A DNA stretch of 64,000 nt from Mesorhizobium plurifarium (GTDB lineage Bacteria > Pseudomonadota > Alphaproteobacteria > Rhizobiales > Rhizobiaceae), in assembly GCA_000824785.1 (NCBI GenBank), contig CCNB01000043.1, positions 250,107-314,106 of the forward strand. Direction: 5' to 3'. Both the position numbers and the translations under genes were made by a program. The notes under the pieces were generated by a model. It was not told where the DNA came from and did not search any database. It saw only the letters and a list, made by a program, of their open reading frames with translations. Of the stretch, positions 39,537-48,803 are shown piece after piece (the first letter of the stretch is position 1; every line of letters starts with the position of its first letter).

Positions 39537-41648
39537 ATGCCGAAGCGGTCGAGGACGTGGCGCCGGGGACTATCATTGCTGGCGGGCAGCGCCATCCTCG
39601 GCAATGCCTGGCCAGCGATTGCGCAAGACGGCGGCGACGATACTATTCTCGGCAAGATCGAGGTGACCGCCGAGAGCAACGAGATCCTGAAGCAGGACGG
39701 CTATGTCGCCAAGAAGGACCGCATCGGCACCAAGACCGACACGCCCATCGACAGGATCCCGCAGGCGGTTTCAGTCGTCACGCAAAAGCAGATCGAGGAC
39801 CAGAAGCCGCGCACGCTGAACGATGCGCTGGGCTATACGGCCAGTGTCAATCCCAACAGCTTCGGTTTCGATACGCGCTACGACGCCTTCTTCCTGCGCG
39901 GCTTCCAGGCCTTCTACAACGGCATGTTCCGCGACGGGCTGCGCCAGTACAACGGCCCTTCCGCCTGGTTCAAGACCGAGCCTTACGGCATCGAGGGCGT
40001 CACCATCCTGAAGGGACCGGCCTCCTCGCTTTACGGCGTCAGCGGTCCGGGCGGCATCGTCAATGTCGTCACCAAGCGCCCCAAGGACGAGCCGTTCCAC
40101 GAGATCGAACTGCTGGCCGGCGAGCACAACCGCTTCCAGGCAGCGCTCGATGCTTCCGGGCCGGTCAATGACGACGGCAGCATCCTCTACCGCTTCACCA
40201 GCCTCGGCCGCCTGAGCGAGACCGGCCTGCCCGACTATCCCGACGACAAGCTCTATCTGGCGCCTGCCGTTACCTTCAAGCCGGACGAGGACACCAAGCT
40301 CACCGTCCTCGGCGAATATTCGAAGTCCGTCACCGGCGGCACCGCAGCTTTCTACAATTCCGCCTATGGCGTGCTGTCGAACGTCTATGAAGGCGATCCG
40401 GCCTGGAACGATTTCACCCAGGATCAGGGGCGCATCGGCTACGAGTTCGAGCACCGCTTCAACGACTGGCTGACCGTGCGCCAGAACCTGCGCTACAACG
40501 CTGTCGATTCAGACATCGAATACAGCGGCCACTATTCGATCGGCGCCGATCAGCCGCTTGAGCGCTACTGGGGCCACTACACCGAGACGATGAAGAACTT
40601 CGTCGTCGACAACATGGCGCAGCTCGAATTCGACACCGGCCCGGTCAGGCACACCGCGATTGCCGGCATCGACTATGCCTGGTCGGATTATGACGCCGGC
40701 AGCGGGCTCTCCTATGTCTCGGTCGAGGATATCAAGGCCGCCCCCGTCCCTCATTCCGGCGGGCAGGAGATGAACCAGCTCGGCGTCTACCTGCACGACC
40801 AGATGGAGTGGAGCGATTTCACCCTGTTCACCAGCGGTCGCTACGACTGGGTCGACACCACCTCCACCGCCGCCGATTTCAGCCAGTCGAAGCAGAAGGA
40901 CAGCGCCTTTTCCGGCCGCGTCGGCCTCTCCTACCGGACCGAATGGGGCATCATCCCCTACGTCAACTACTCGACTTCGTTCTCGCCCAACATCGGCTTC
41001 GTCTATGACGACGTTAATAGCCCGGTCGGCCGCGTCGCCCGCCCGACCATCGCCACGCAGAAGGAGATCGGCGTCAAATACGAGATCCCCGACCACAACG
41101 CGACCGTCAGCGCCGCGCTGTTCGACATCGACCAGAAGGACGGCGTGGTCTTCGACGCCTCGACCGGCATCAACAAGCAGCGCCAGCTCGACCTCAACTC
41201 GCGCGGCGTCGAGCTGGAAGCCAATGCCTCGCTCGACAACGGCTTCAGCGTCATCGCCTCCTACACCTATCTGCGCGTGAAGATCGAACGCGGCGCAGCA
41301 GGCACCGACGGCAAGGAACTGTCGGCGACGCCGAACCATATCCTGTCGCTTTGGGGTCATTACCAGTTCGAGAACGGCACGCTTGAAGGGCTCGGGCTCG
41401 GCGCCGGCGTGCGTTTCGCCGGCGCGAGCTACGGCGACGACACCAACACGTTCAAGAACGACGCGCGCGCCTTCGTCGATGCCTCGCTGTCTTACGATTT
41501 CGGCTACCGCAGCCCGAAGCTCGAAGGCGTGAAGCTGCAGATCAACGCCAAGAACCTGTTCGACAACCAGCAGACGATCTGTTCGGCCGGCTATTGCTAC
41601 CGCGACGAGGGCCGCTCGCTGTTCGGCAGCCTGCGCTATCGCTTCTGA
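39537..41648 (+). CDS. TonB-dependent siderophore receptor
   Basis: A 703-residue outer-membrane receptor. Signal peptide (RGLSLLAGSAILGNAWPAIA), plug domain (KTDTPIDRIPQAVSVVTQKQ, TILKGPASSLYGVSGPGG, VNVVTKRP) and a 22-strand barrel ending in the terminal Phe (FGSLRYRF). It belongs to the FhuA/FhuE/FpvA hydroxamate-type receptor group. The ATG at 39537 is favoured by GGAG 8 bases upstream; ATG 39516 is an alternative. It overlaps the permease gene (TGATG). Confidence 0.94.
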   Translation: MPKRSRTWRRGLSLLAGSAILGNAWPAIAQDGGDDTILGKIEVTAESNEILKQDGYVAKKDRIGTKTDTPIDRIPQAVSVVTQKQIEDQKPRTLNDALGYTASVNPNSFGFDTRYDAFFLRGFQAFYNGMFRDGLRQYNGPSAWFKTEPYGIEGVTILKGPASSLYGVSGPGGIVNVVTKRPKDEPFHEIELLAGEHNRFQAALDASGPVNDDGSILYRFTSLGRLSETGLPDYPDDKLYLAPAVTFKPDEDTKLTVLGEYSKSVTGGTAAFYNSAYGVLSNVYEGDPAWNDFTQDQGRIGYEFEHRFNDWLTVRQNLRYNAVDSDIEYSGHYSIGADQPLERYWGHYTETMKNFVVDNMAQLEFDTGPVRHTAIAGIDYAWSDYDAGSGLSYVSVEDIKAAPVPHSGGQEMNQLGVYLHDQMEWSDFTLFTSGRYDWVDTTSTAADFSQSKQKDSAFSGRVGLSYRTEWGIIPYVNYSTSFSPNIGFVYDDVNSPVGRVARPTIATQKEIGVKYEIPDHNATVSAALFDIDQKDGVVFDASTGINKQRQLDLNSRGVELEANASLDNGFSVIASYTYLRVKIERGAAGTDGKELSATPNHILSLWGHYQFENGTLEGLGLGAGVRFAGASYGDDTNTFKNDARAFVDASLSYDFGYRSPKLEGVKLQINAKNLFDNQQTICSAGYCYRDEGRSLFGSLRYRF

Positions 41649-42865
41649 TGTCGGTCTCCGTCTCGAACCGGACCGCCTTGTCGCCGGCCGCCATCGTCGC
41701 GGCGATCGGCGGCCTCTATGTGGCGCAGAGCGTGATCGGCGGCATCACCTGGACAGGTCTGCCAGCCGTCATGCGCGACAAGGGCCTGCCGCTCGACCGC
41801 ATCGGTCTGCTCACCTTGATCGCCCTGCCATGGGCGCTGAAGTTCCTGTGGTCGCCGGCGGTGGAGCGCTACCGGCTTCCGCCGGCAGGCAGGAACCGCA
41901 CCGGCGCGATCGTCCTCGTCGGCGGCCTCGTCTCCATCGCCGGACTGCTGGCCGTCGCCCAGTTCGGCCCGGCCGCCTTCTGGCCCGTGGTCGCCTGCCT
42001 GACGGTGGTCGCCTTTGCAGCTTCGACGGTCGACATCGCCTGCGACGGCTTTGCGGTGCAGAACCTTGCCGGCAAAAATCTCGGCTGGGGCAATGCCGCC
42101 CAGGTCGGCGGCGCCTATCTCGGCTCGGCGATCGGCGCCGGCCTGTTCCTCTATCTGGTCGAAATCCATAGCTGGCGCGCGGCGGTGTCGGCCATGGCCT
42201 CGTTGCTTGTGCTGCTCGGGCTGCCCTTCCTGCTCGGCATCGCCACCAAATCGCGCGAGGAAGTGCGCGAGCACGTGCCCTCACTCGGCACGGCGCTGCG
42301 GCGCCCGCAGATACGCCGCGGCCTGGCGGCGTCGGCGATCTATGTGCTGGCGCAGAAGGCGGCGCTGGCCATGCTCGGCCCGTTTCTCGTCGATGCCGGG
42401 CTCAGCCTTTCCACCATCGGGCTGGTCAACGGCGCCGGCAGCATGATCCTCGGCGGAGCGGCAGCGCTTGCCGGCGGCGCGCTCGTCCGGTGGCTGGGCA
42501 CGCGCAGCGTGCTTGTGCTTGCGCTCGTCCTGCAGGCCGGATCGCTGTTCATCCTCGCCGCCTTCGCTTTTTCGGGCGTTTTCCCGACAGGCCCCCTGGT
42601 AACCGTCGCGATGCTGAGTTCCTCCGGCATCATGGCGCTCGGCTTCGTGGCGCTCTATGCGCAGTTCATGCGCTGGTCGGATCCAAGGCAGGCAGGGGTC
42701 GATTTCACGCTTTTCCAATGCATGGACGCACTCGTCAGCATGGCGGGCGGCGTCCTGGCCGGTTATGCGGCGCAGCATCTGGGCTATGGCGCGCTGTTCG
42801 GCGGCGCTGGCGTCATCGCGCTGCTGGCGGCGCCGGCGATCGCCATGGTCAGCGACCGCGACTGA
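41648..42865 (+). CDS. RhtX/FptX-like siderophore MFS permease
   Basis: A 405-residue, roughly 12-helix transporter of the AmpG/RhtX/FptX kind (GITWTGLPAVMRDKGLPLDRIGLLTL, ALPWALKFLWSPAVERYR). In S. meliloti RhtX imports rhizobactin 1021 across the inner membrane. Its start overlaps the receptor's stop (TGATG), so receptor and permease form one translationally coupled uptake unit that would not need an ABC importer. It converges on the siderophore-interacting gene. Confidence 0.88.
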   Translation: MSVSVSNRTALSPAAIVAAIGGLYVAQSVIGGITWTGLPAVMRDKGLPLDRIGLLTLIALPWALKFLWSPAVERYRLPPAGRNRTGAIVLVGGLVSIAGLLAVAQFGPAAFWPVVACLTVVAFAASTVDIACDGFAVQNLAGKNLGWGNAAQVGGAYLGSAIGAGLFLYLVEIHSWRAAVSAMASLLVLLGLPFLLGIATKSREEVREHVPSLGTALRRPQIRRGLAASAIYVLAQKAALAMLGPFLVDAGLSLSTIGLVNGAGSMILGGAAALAGGALVRWLGTRSVLVLALVLQAGSLFILAAFAFSGVFPTGPLVTVAMLSSSGIMALGFVALYAQFMRWSDPRQAGVDFTLFQCMDALVSMAGGVLAGYAAQHLGYGALFGGAGVIALLAAPAIAMVSDRD

Positions 42866-42873
42866 AGACGGAA

Positions 42874-43947
42874 CTATCCCTCGCCGGCCCCGTCTTCGCC
42901 CGACGCGCCGCGGCGCCAATAGGCGGTGACAAGATGCCGGTCGCGCGGCAGGGCCCATTCCTTGCGCACGATCCGGCGGATCTCGCGGAAGTCGGTGAAC
43001 TCGCATCCGGCCCAGACAAAGAGATCGTCGGCCCCGCTGCCGCGCTCGCGCAGCGCTTCCGGCAGCAGGCCGGCGCGGCCTGCTTCGCGGCCGTGCCGAT
43101 AAAGCCAATGGACGGCGATGTTTTCGCCCGCCGCCAACGTCACTCGGTCTTGCGGACCGTTGACCTCGATGAAGGCCTCGGCACGGACGGACGGCGCAAG
43201 CTCTTCCAGCATCCGGCCGATCGCCGGAAGCGCGGTATCGTCGCCCAGAAGAAAGAGGTTCGATGCCTCGGGCACACCGCCGCCGCCGGGGCCGATCACC
43301 CCGATGATGTCGCCGGCCCGCGCATTCTGCGCGAAGGTCGCGGCCGGAGTTTCCGCGCCGGGATGCAGCACGAAGTCGATGTCGAGCCAGCCCTCGGCCA
43401 CGTCCAGCGCGCGGATCGTGTAGACGCGGATGGTCAGCGCATCCTCGCCCGAGGGCCAGACGATCAGACCGTCCGCGCCCATGGTCGGCCAGACCGCCTG
43501 GCGTCCGGCCGGCGGCAGCAGAAGCCGGACATGAAATCCGCCATGGGCGAAGCGGCCGAGGTCGCGGCCCGAGAAGCGCAGGCGCTGCATATGCGGCGAC
43601 AGCCGCATCGAGGACAGGACCGAAATCTCGCGGAAGAACACCGGCGTGCCGGCATCCGTGCCGTCACCCTGCCAGCGCAGGCCTTCGGTGGTGCTGAGAT
43701 GCGCGGCGATGTGGCCGGCGAAGATCATCTTCATGTAGGAGAGGCAGGTCTCGTCCTCCGCCGCGACGCGGACCAGCACACCGCTGTCGTCGAATGAGGC
43801 GTTCAACGACCCGTAATGCATGCGGAATTCCCATCGGCCGGCATCGCCTGTGTCGATCTCATAATCGCTATGCTCGGCGCGCAGCCTGTCCATCACCGCG
43901 CGGATGCCATCATTCTGGATACGGGTTTGCGCGCTCAAAAGATTCAT
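42874..43947 (-). CDS. Siderophore-interacting protein (ferric-siderophore reductase) with DUF2218 domain
   Basis: A 357-residue flavoprotein. Residues 1-90 are a DUF2218 domain (YEIDTGDAGRWEFRMHYGS). The rest is a FAD-binding barrel (RVYTIRALD at the FAD site) plus a ViuB/FscN-like NAD(P)H domain (LLGDDTALPAIGRMLEEL, VWAGCEFTDFREIRR). It should reduce Fe(III) in imported siderophores and release iron in the cytoplasm. It is convergent with the permease gene. An IRO box lies in its promoter region. Confidence 0.93.
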   Translation of the reverse strand: MNLLSAQTRIQNDGIRAVMDRLRAEHSDYEIDTGDAGRWEFRMHYGSLNASFDDSGVLVRVAAEDETCLSYMKMIFAGHIAAHLSTTEGLRWQGDGTDAGTPVFFREISVLSSMRLSPHMQRLRFSGRDLGRFAHGGFHVRLLLPPAGRQAVWPTMGADGLIVWPSGEDALTIRVYTIRALDVAEGWLDIDFVLHPGAETPAATFAQNARAGDIIGVIGPGGGGVPEASNLFLLGDDTALPAIGRMLEELAPSVRAEAFIEVNGPQDRVTLAAGENIAVHWLYRHGREAGRAGLLPEALRERGSGADDLFVWAGCEFTDFREIRRIVRKEWALPRDRHLVTAYWRRGASGEDGAGEG

Positions 43948-44045
43948 CGCCGGGCCTTTCGATACCGAGTGCGACGGCACCGGCCGAAGCCCGGTGTCGC
44001 CAAGCGCCGGCATGCCACAGCACCAGCGGCATTGCCACTAAAACA

Positions 44046-44060
44046 TGATTATGAAAGTCA
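44046..44060 (-). promoter_or_regulatory. RirA-type iron-responsive operator (IRO box) 2
   Basis: TGATTATGAAAGTCA is an exact TGA-N9-TCA match, also AT-rich, about 100 bases upstream of the siderophore-interacting protein start. Together with box 1 it brackets the iron block. Confidence 0.72.
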
Positions 44061-44104
44061 TATTTTTGGATGAAGCCGCGCGAAGCTCCGTGACGCATCC
44101 GGTT

Positions 44105-44419
44105 TCAGCTGATGACCAGGCTCGCGATCCGGTCGCCGTTAAGCGTGAAGGCCATATCGCCCTCGCCGTTGAAACCGTTGCCGGTCACGGCGACGTGGGC
44201 ATGGTAGATGCCGTCGCGCTCTGCGACGCGAACGATGCGAAGATTGGACTGGACGCCGATATTGTCCGACTGGTTCCACCGCGCAACCCCGTCGCGGCCG
44301 TGGAAATCACGGCCCCAGTCGCTCAAAAAGGCATCGTCGGTGAAGGTAGCCAGAAAGGCTTCGCTATCACCGGCGTTGGTGGCTTCGACAAAGCGGCGGA
44401 TCGGATCAGGTGTGGTCAT
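44105..44419 (-). CDS. SnoaL/NTF2-like fold protein
   Basis: A 104-residue protein of the SnoaL-like/NTF2 superfamily (FVEATNAGDSEAFLATFTDDAFLSDWGR). It has no decisive catalytic residues. Such proteins act as small isomerases, hydrolases or ligand-binding domains. Its ATG overlaps the TAA of the esterase gene by one base, so it is the last gene of the ATP-grasp/esterase operon. Confidence 0.82.
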   Translation of the reverse strand: MTTPDPIRRFVEATNAGDSEAFLATFTDDAFLSDWGRDFHGRDGVARWNQSDNIGVQSNLRIVRVAERDGIYHAHVAVTGNGFNGEGDMAFTLNGDRIASLVIS

Positions 44420-45195
44420 TAATCCAGCCTATGCATCAAATCGTCATCCAGCCAGCGACCGAAAAAATAGACAAGCTGCTTGTGCCACCACGGCCAGTCA
44501 TGGCTGACGTCGCCGCCCCAATAGTCGACCCAGGCCGGGATGGATTTGTCGCGCAGCACCTGTTCCAGCTCGCGCGTCTCGACCAGCATGCGCTCTTCCC
44601 AGGCGCCCTGGCCGCAGCAGAAGATCAGCCTGAGCGCCCTGAGCCGCCCGAGCGGCTTCTGGTCGACGATGCCGGGCAGGTAATCGAGCGGCGAGTTGAA
44701 ATAGATGTTGCCTTCAAGCGCCCGGCCGAAAAAGTCGCGGGCCGAATAGACGCCGGACAGCGAGATCACGCCGCTCGCCAGCTCGGGAAAGCGGAAAACG
44801 AAATTCGACGAGTGGTAGCCGCCCATCGAGCAGCCGCAGAACAATGGCTTCAGGGTGTGTCCGCCATTGGACCTGGCGGCGACCGCCTGCAGCTCCGGCA
44901 GCACCTCCTCGCGCACATAGCGGAAATAGGCTTCGTGCCGGGCGATGCGATGCGCCGCATCGGCGTGCTTGTCGAAGAAGGATTCCGAATCGATGCCGTC
45001 GAGCGTGAAGAGCTGGATGCGGCCGGTGTCGATGAAGTCGGCAAGTGCCGCGACCCCGCCGGAATCCTCGAACTGGTAGAAGCGCCCTTGCGAGGTCGGG
45101 AACACCACCACCGGGCGCCCGGCATGGCCGTAGCGCTTGTATTCCATGTCGCGGCCGAGATTGCGGGCATGGCCCTTGTGATAGGAGACGTCCAT
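44419..45195 (-). CDS. Putative esterase (esterase-D/PF00756-like)
   Basis: A 258-residue alpha/beta hydrolase. The nucleophile elbow is FCGCSMGGYHS. The candidate acid/His triad members lie later (His near DVSHDWPWW). It begins 5 bases after the ATP-grasp gene and overlaps the SnoaL-like gene. The same superfamily includes siderophore esterases (IroE, Fes), and this operon starts 100 bases from an iron box on the same strand's downstream side, but the ATP-grasp partnership suggests a different, peptide- or ester-related role. Confidence 0.85.
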   Translation of the reverse strand: MDVSYHKGHARNLGRDMEYKRYGHAGRPVVVFPTSQGRFYQFEDSGGVAALADFIDTGRIQLFTLDGIDSESFFDKHADAAHRIARHEAYFRYVREEVLPELQAVAARSNGGHTLKPLFCGCSMGGYHSSNFVFRFPELASGVISLSGVYSARDFFGRALEGNIYFNSPLDYLPGIVDQKPLGRLRALRLIFCCGQGAWEERMLVETRELEQVLRDKSIPAWVDYWGGDVSHDWPWWHKQLVYFFGRWLDDDLMHRLD

Positions 45196-45199
45196 CGGC

Positions 45200-46366
45200 T
45201 CAGGCCTTTTCCGCGTGGATATAGTCGACCGCCTGGCGCAGCGCCTTCTGATCCTTCGAGCGCATCTGGTAGGCGTAATTGCCCATGGCGCGGCTGAAGA
45301 CCTCTTCGATGGCCTGGTGATGGACGATCTTGTCGCCGTGGGCGGCTAGCACGTCCGCATGGCTGTGCAAATAGTCGATATGGCGTTTGCGGCTGGCATA
45401 GGCGGTGAAATACCTGCCCTTGTAGGGGCCGCCGGCGGCATCCTTGACCACCATGTCGGCCCAGGCGGCATAGACGTCGATGTCGAACGTGTAGTTGATG
45501 GCGTCCGTCATCCAGGCGCCGGGCGGGCGCATGTTGACCTCGAGCGCGATGATGCGCTCGTCCCTGGTCTCGAACAGCTCGATGTGGAAGAAACGCTCGC
45601 GCACGTCGAACGCTTTCAGGATCTTGCGCCCTGCCTCCTCGACCGCCGGAGTGATTTCGGGGAAGCAGGTGTAGCTCATGTGGCGGTCCTTGTTGACCGC
45701 ATCCATGATGCTCTGGTCGTAGCGGTGGCTCGCCGCCAGCACAACCTCGCCGTCGCGGTTGACCAGCCCGTCGAAGGTCACCACCAGCCCCTCGATGAAT
45801 TGCTCCATGACGAAGGTCACGCCCTCCGGCTTATCCCTGAAGAACTGGTCGAGCTCCTTGGTGTTGGAGATCTTGAAGGTGTTCGAGGCGCCGGAGCCCG
45901 AATCCGGCTTGACCACCACCGGGTAGCCGACACGGCGGATGAAGGTCATGGCGCCGGTGCGGTCGGAGCATTTGCGCTGCGGGATGGTCTCCACGCCGCT
46001 CTTGCGGAAAAAGGCGCGCATGCGGCTCTTCCGCTTCAAATTCTTCACGAAGTCGACTTTGGTGCCGAAGATGTTGAAATCGGTGCGGATGTTGGCTTCG
46101 AGCTCCAGCCAATGCTCGTTGAGCGACTCGAAGCGGTCGATGCGGCCCCATTTGTGGATGAAATGCCCCATCGCCCGGAAAACGGCATCGTAGTCTTCCA
46201 TGTCGGCGACACGGTAATATTCCGCCAGCGCCGCCTTCAGCTTGCCGCTCAAGGTCTCGTAAGGCGCGTCGCCGATGCCCAGCACCGTGGCGCCCGCCTT
46301 CCTCAGCCGGTCGCAGAACTCGGCGCCGTTGGCGGGAAAATGCGGCGAGAAGAACACGAAGTTCAT
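45200..46366 (-). CDS. ATP-grasp domain ligase
   Basis: A 388-residue ATP-grasp enzyme of the carboxylate-amine/thiol ligase kind. The N-terminal pre-ATP region is MNFVFFSPHFPANGAEF. ATP-binding residues lie in GYPVVVKPDSGSGASNTF and EQFIEGLVVTFDGLV, and metal ligands in EVNMRPPGAWMTD. It should form an amide, ester or thioester via an acyl phosphate; the substrate is unknown. The ATG at 46366 has GGGAGGGTCATCC before it. It forms an operon with an esterase and a SnoaL-like protein. Confidence 0.88.
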   Translation of the reverse strand: MNFVFFSPHFPANGAEFCDRLRKAGATVLGIGDAPYETLSGKLKAALAEYYRVADMEDYDAVFRAMGHFIHKWGRIDRFESLNEHWLELEANIRTDFNIFGTKVDFVKNLKRKSRMRAFFRKSGVETIPQRKCSDRTGAMTFIRRVGYPVVVKPDSGSGASNTFKISNTKELDQFFRDKPEGVTFVMEQFIEGLVVTFDGLVNRDGEVVLAASHRYDQSIMDAVNKDRHMSYTCFPEITPAVEEAGRKILKAFDVRERFFHIELFETRDERIIALEVNMRPPGAWMTDAINYTFDIDVYAAWADMVVKDAAGGPYKGRYFTAYASRKRHIDYLHSHADVLAAHGDKIVHHQAIEEVFSRAMGNYAYQMRSKDQKALRQAVDYIHAEKA

Positions 46367-46511
46367 GGATGACCCTCCCCGGCGGCTGCCGCCGATGGCT
46401 GAAGTCTGGCGCATTTGCGGCGCGCGGGGAAGTCCATCCGCAGGTAGGGGGATCGCGATCCGCCATGCGTCCCGCTTGCCTCCGCCGTCCCGCTCCTGTA
46501 AGAGAGCCGCC

Positions 46512-46631
46512 ATGACCACGCGCGTCCGCTCCGTCGCTTCCTCTCGCACCGGCTTTGCCGGCGAGACCGCGCGCGCGCTCGCTTCGACCCTGCTTCTTCT
46601 CGGCCTTATCGGCGATCGCCGGGCTCGCTGA
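46512..46631 (+). CDS. leuL: Candidate leucine leader peptide ahead of leuA
   Basis: A 39-residue open frame ending STLLLLGLIGDRRAR, with four consecutive Leu codons (CTG CTT CTT CTC, 46590-46601) near its end, then a hairpin directly after the TGA. It lies 142 bases before leuA. A run of Leu codons close to the stop, followed by hairpins, is the hallmark of leucine attenuation. The start codon and the absence of a clear T-tract downstream keep this tentative. Confidence 0.6.
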   Translation: MTTRVRSVASSRTGFAGETARALASTLLLLGLIGDRRAR

Positions 46632-46632
46632 A

Positions 46633-46676
46633 GGAGCGCCCGGCGGTCGATACCCGCCGCCTCAGGCGCATGCTCC
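46633..46676 (+). terminator. Candidate leu attenuator hairpin
   Basis: Nested complementary segments CGGCGG (46641-46646) and CCGCCG (46654-46659), plus GCGCC (46636-46640) and GGCGC (46665-46669), begin 2 bases after the leader stop. The downstream sequence TTGGCAAAG lacks a T-run, so this may be an anti-antiterminator or a Rho-assisted element, not a classic terminator. Confidence 0.4.
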
Positions 46677-46773
46677 TTGGCAAAGTCACAATCAAGCGAA
46701 TGAAATTCTGGTAGAGGCGACGCTCGCCATCAATCCGCCCAAGGCGAACTGCGAGCCGCCCGGAGAAGAGACG

Positions 46774-48510
46774 ATGAACGCACGAGAAGAAATCCGCGCC
46801 GGCGAGGCTGAAGGCAAGCATGCCGCTCAGGGCATGCCCAACGCGACCCGAAAATACCAACCCTACCCGACCGTCGGCCTTGCCGATCGCACCTGGCCGA
46901 ACAAGGTCATCGACAAGGCGCCGATCTGGTGCTCGGTCGACCTGCGCGACGGCAACCAGGCGCTGATCGATCCGATGGGCCAGGAGCGTAAGGCGCGCAT
47001 GCTGGCGCTCTTGCTCGACATGGGCTTCAAGGAAATCGAGATCGGCTTCCCCTCGGCCTCGCAGACCGATTTCGACTTCGCCCGTTGGTGCATCGAGGGC
47101 GGCAATGTCCCCGATGATGTGGACCTGCAGGTGTTGGTGCAGTGTCGTCCCGAGCTCATCACGCGCACCTTTGAGGCGCTGAAAGGCGCCAAGACTCCGA
47201 TAGTTCATTTCTACAATTCGACCAGCGAATTGCAGCGCCGCGTCGTCTTCGAGAAGGACGTCGCCGGCATCAAGCGCATCGCCACCGATGCCGCCAAGAT
47301 GATCACCGACATGGCCGCCAAGGCCGGCGGCGGTTATCGCTTCCAATATTCGCCGGAGAGCTTTCCCGGCACCGAGCTCGAAGTCGCGCTGGAAATCTGC
47401 AACGCCGTCACCGAGATCGTTCGGCCGACGCCCGACAATAAGCTGATCATCAACCTGCCGTCGACCGTCGAATCCTCGACGCCGAATGTCTACGCCGACC
47501 GTATCGAGTGGATGATCCGGCACCTGGACAATCGCGACAGCCTGATCATTTCGCTGCACCCGCACAACGACCGCGGCACCGGCGTCGCCGCGACCGAACT
47601 CGCTCTGATGGCCGGCGCCGACCGCGTCGAGGGAACGCTGTTCGGCAATGGCGAGCGGACCGGCAATGTCGATATCGTCAACCTGGCGCTCAACATGTAC
47701 ACGCAGGGCGTCGATCCCGAGCTCGATTGTTCCGACATCAACCGGATGAAGGATGTCTACGAGTATTCGAACCAGTTGAAGATTCCGGAGCGCCATCCTT
47801 ATGTCGGCGAACTGGTCTACACGGCCTTCTCCGGCTCGCACCAGGACGCCATCAACAAGGGCATGAAGGCGCTGAAGAAGGCCAACACGCCGCTGTGGGA
47901 AGTGCCTTATCTGCCGATCGACCCGGCCGATGTCGGCCGCACCTACGAGGCGATCATCCGCATCAACTCGCAGTCGGGCAAAGGCGGCATCGCCTATGTG
48001 CTGCAGGCGGATTACGGCCTCAATCTGCCGCGCAATCTGCAGATCGAGTTCAGCCAGGCGATCCAGGCGATCACCGATGCGGAAGGCAAGGAAGTGCCTG
48101 CCAAGCGCATCCACGAACGCTTCCTCGAAACCTATGTCGACCAGCCCGGCGCTCGGCTGAAGTTCCTCGACCATCGCACCTTCCCTGATACCGAGGCGAA
48201 GGGCCGACGGATCGTAGAGGCGGAGATCCTCGACAACGGCAAGGAAGTGACCATCACCGGCTCGGGCACCGGTCCGATCGACGGCTTTGTCGACGCGCTC
48301 TCGCGCCATGTCGGCGTCTATATGTCGGTGCTGGACTATTCCGAGCATTCCTTGCAGCGCGGCTCCAACGCCTCGGCCATCTCCTATGTCGAAATGGAAT
48401 ATCCGGGTGGCAAGCTGTTCGGCGCCGGCATCAACACCAACATCGTCGCCGCCTCGCTGGAGGCCGTTGTTTCGGCCGCCAACCGTATCATCGGCCGCCA
48501 AGCCGGCTGA
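46774..48510 (+). CDS. leuA: 2-isopropylmalate synthase
   Basis: A 578-residue enzyme of the long LeuA2-type. It condenses acetyl-CoA with 2-oxoisovalerate, the first committed step to leucine. The HMGL-like barrel has the metal/catalytic stretch SVDLRDGNQALIDPM and the His pair in ISLHPHNDRGTG. The C-terminal regulatory domain (GSGTGPIDGFVDAL, SNASAISYVEM) binds leucine. The start at 46774 follows GGAGAAGAG. The upstream open frame lies in the leader region. A leucine leader peptide probably adds attenuation control. Confidence 0.95.
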   Translation: MNAREEIRAGEAEGKHAAQGMPNATRKYQPYPTVGLADRTWPNKVIDKAPIWCSVDLRDGNQALIDPMGQERKARMLALLLDMGFKEIEIGFPSASQTDFDFARWCIEGGNVPDDVDLQVLVQCRPELITRTFEALKGAKTPIVHFYNSTSELQRRVVFEKDVAGIKRIATDAAKMITDMAAKAGGGYRFQYSPESFPGTELEVALEICNAVTEIVRPTPDNKLIINLPSTVESSTPNVYADRIEWMIRHLDNRDSLIISLHPHNDRGTGVAATELALMAGADRVEGTLFGNGERTGNVDIVNLALNMYTQGVDPELDCSDINRMKDVYEYSNQLKIPERHPYVGELVYTAFSGSHQDAINKGMKALKKANTPLWEVPYLPIDPADVGRTYEAIIRINSQSGKGGIAYVLQADYGLNLPRNLQIEFSQAIQAITDAEGKEVPAKRIHERFLETYVDQPGARLKFLDHRTFPDTEAKGRRIVEAEILDNGKEVTITGSGTGPIDGFVDALSRHVGVYMSVLDYSEHSLQRGSNASAISYVEMEYPGGKLFGAGINTNIVAASLEAVVSAANRIIGRQAG

Positions 48511-48518
48511 TCCGATCC

Positions 48519-48620
48519 AGAGCATTTTGCAGCCAAGCGGAACCGCTTGGCGTCGCACAAATGCGGCTAAAACAAAGAGATAGAGCGGCTTAGCGTTCCG
48601 TGAAACGGTGAACCGCTCTA
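48519..48620. repeat. Mosaic palindromic repeat, copy B
   Basis: Nearly identical to 33021-33122: AGAGCATTTTGCAGCCAAGC, CCAAGCG/CGCTTGG, then TAGAGCGGCTTAGCG and AACGGTGAACCGCTCTA. It begins 9 bases after leuA. The remaining gap to 48803 shows nothing else that I can identify. Confidence 0.85.
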
Positions 48621-48803
48621 GTGCTGAAGCGTGGCGCGACCCAGCTTGCGCCACGCTTCAAGACGACGCGAAGCTGCCATTCGTTAACCGGCGGGGGAAT
48701 TTCCGGTGGCTTACGCGATCGCATAATACAAGCATCCTTGTGCGCCGGCGCGAGCGCTATATGATCGCGCCCTAACCTGTGCCGACTTCGAGAGGATCGA
48801 CAC

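Noticed and set aside
46606..48654. A 682-codon open frame antisense to leuA
   Set aside because: leuA on the + strand has all family motifs; the antisense frame is a GC-driven shadow.
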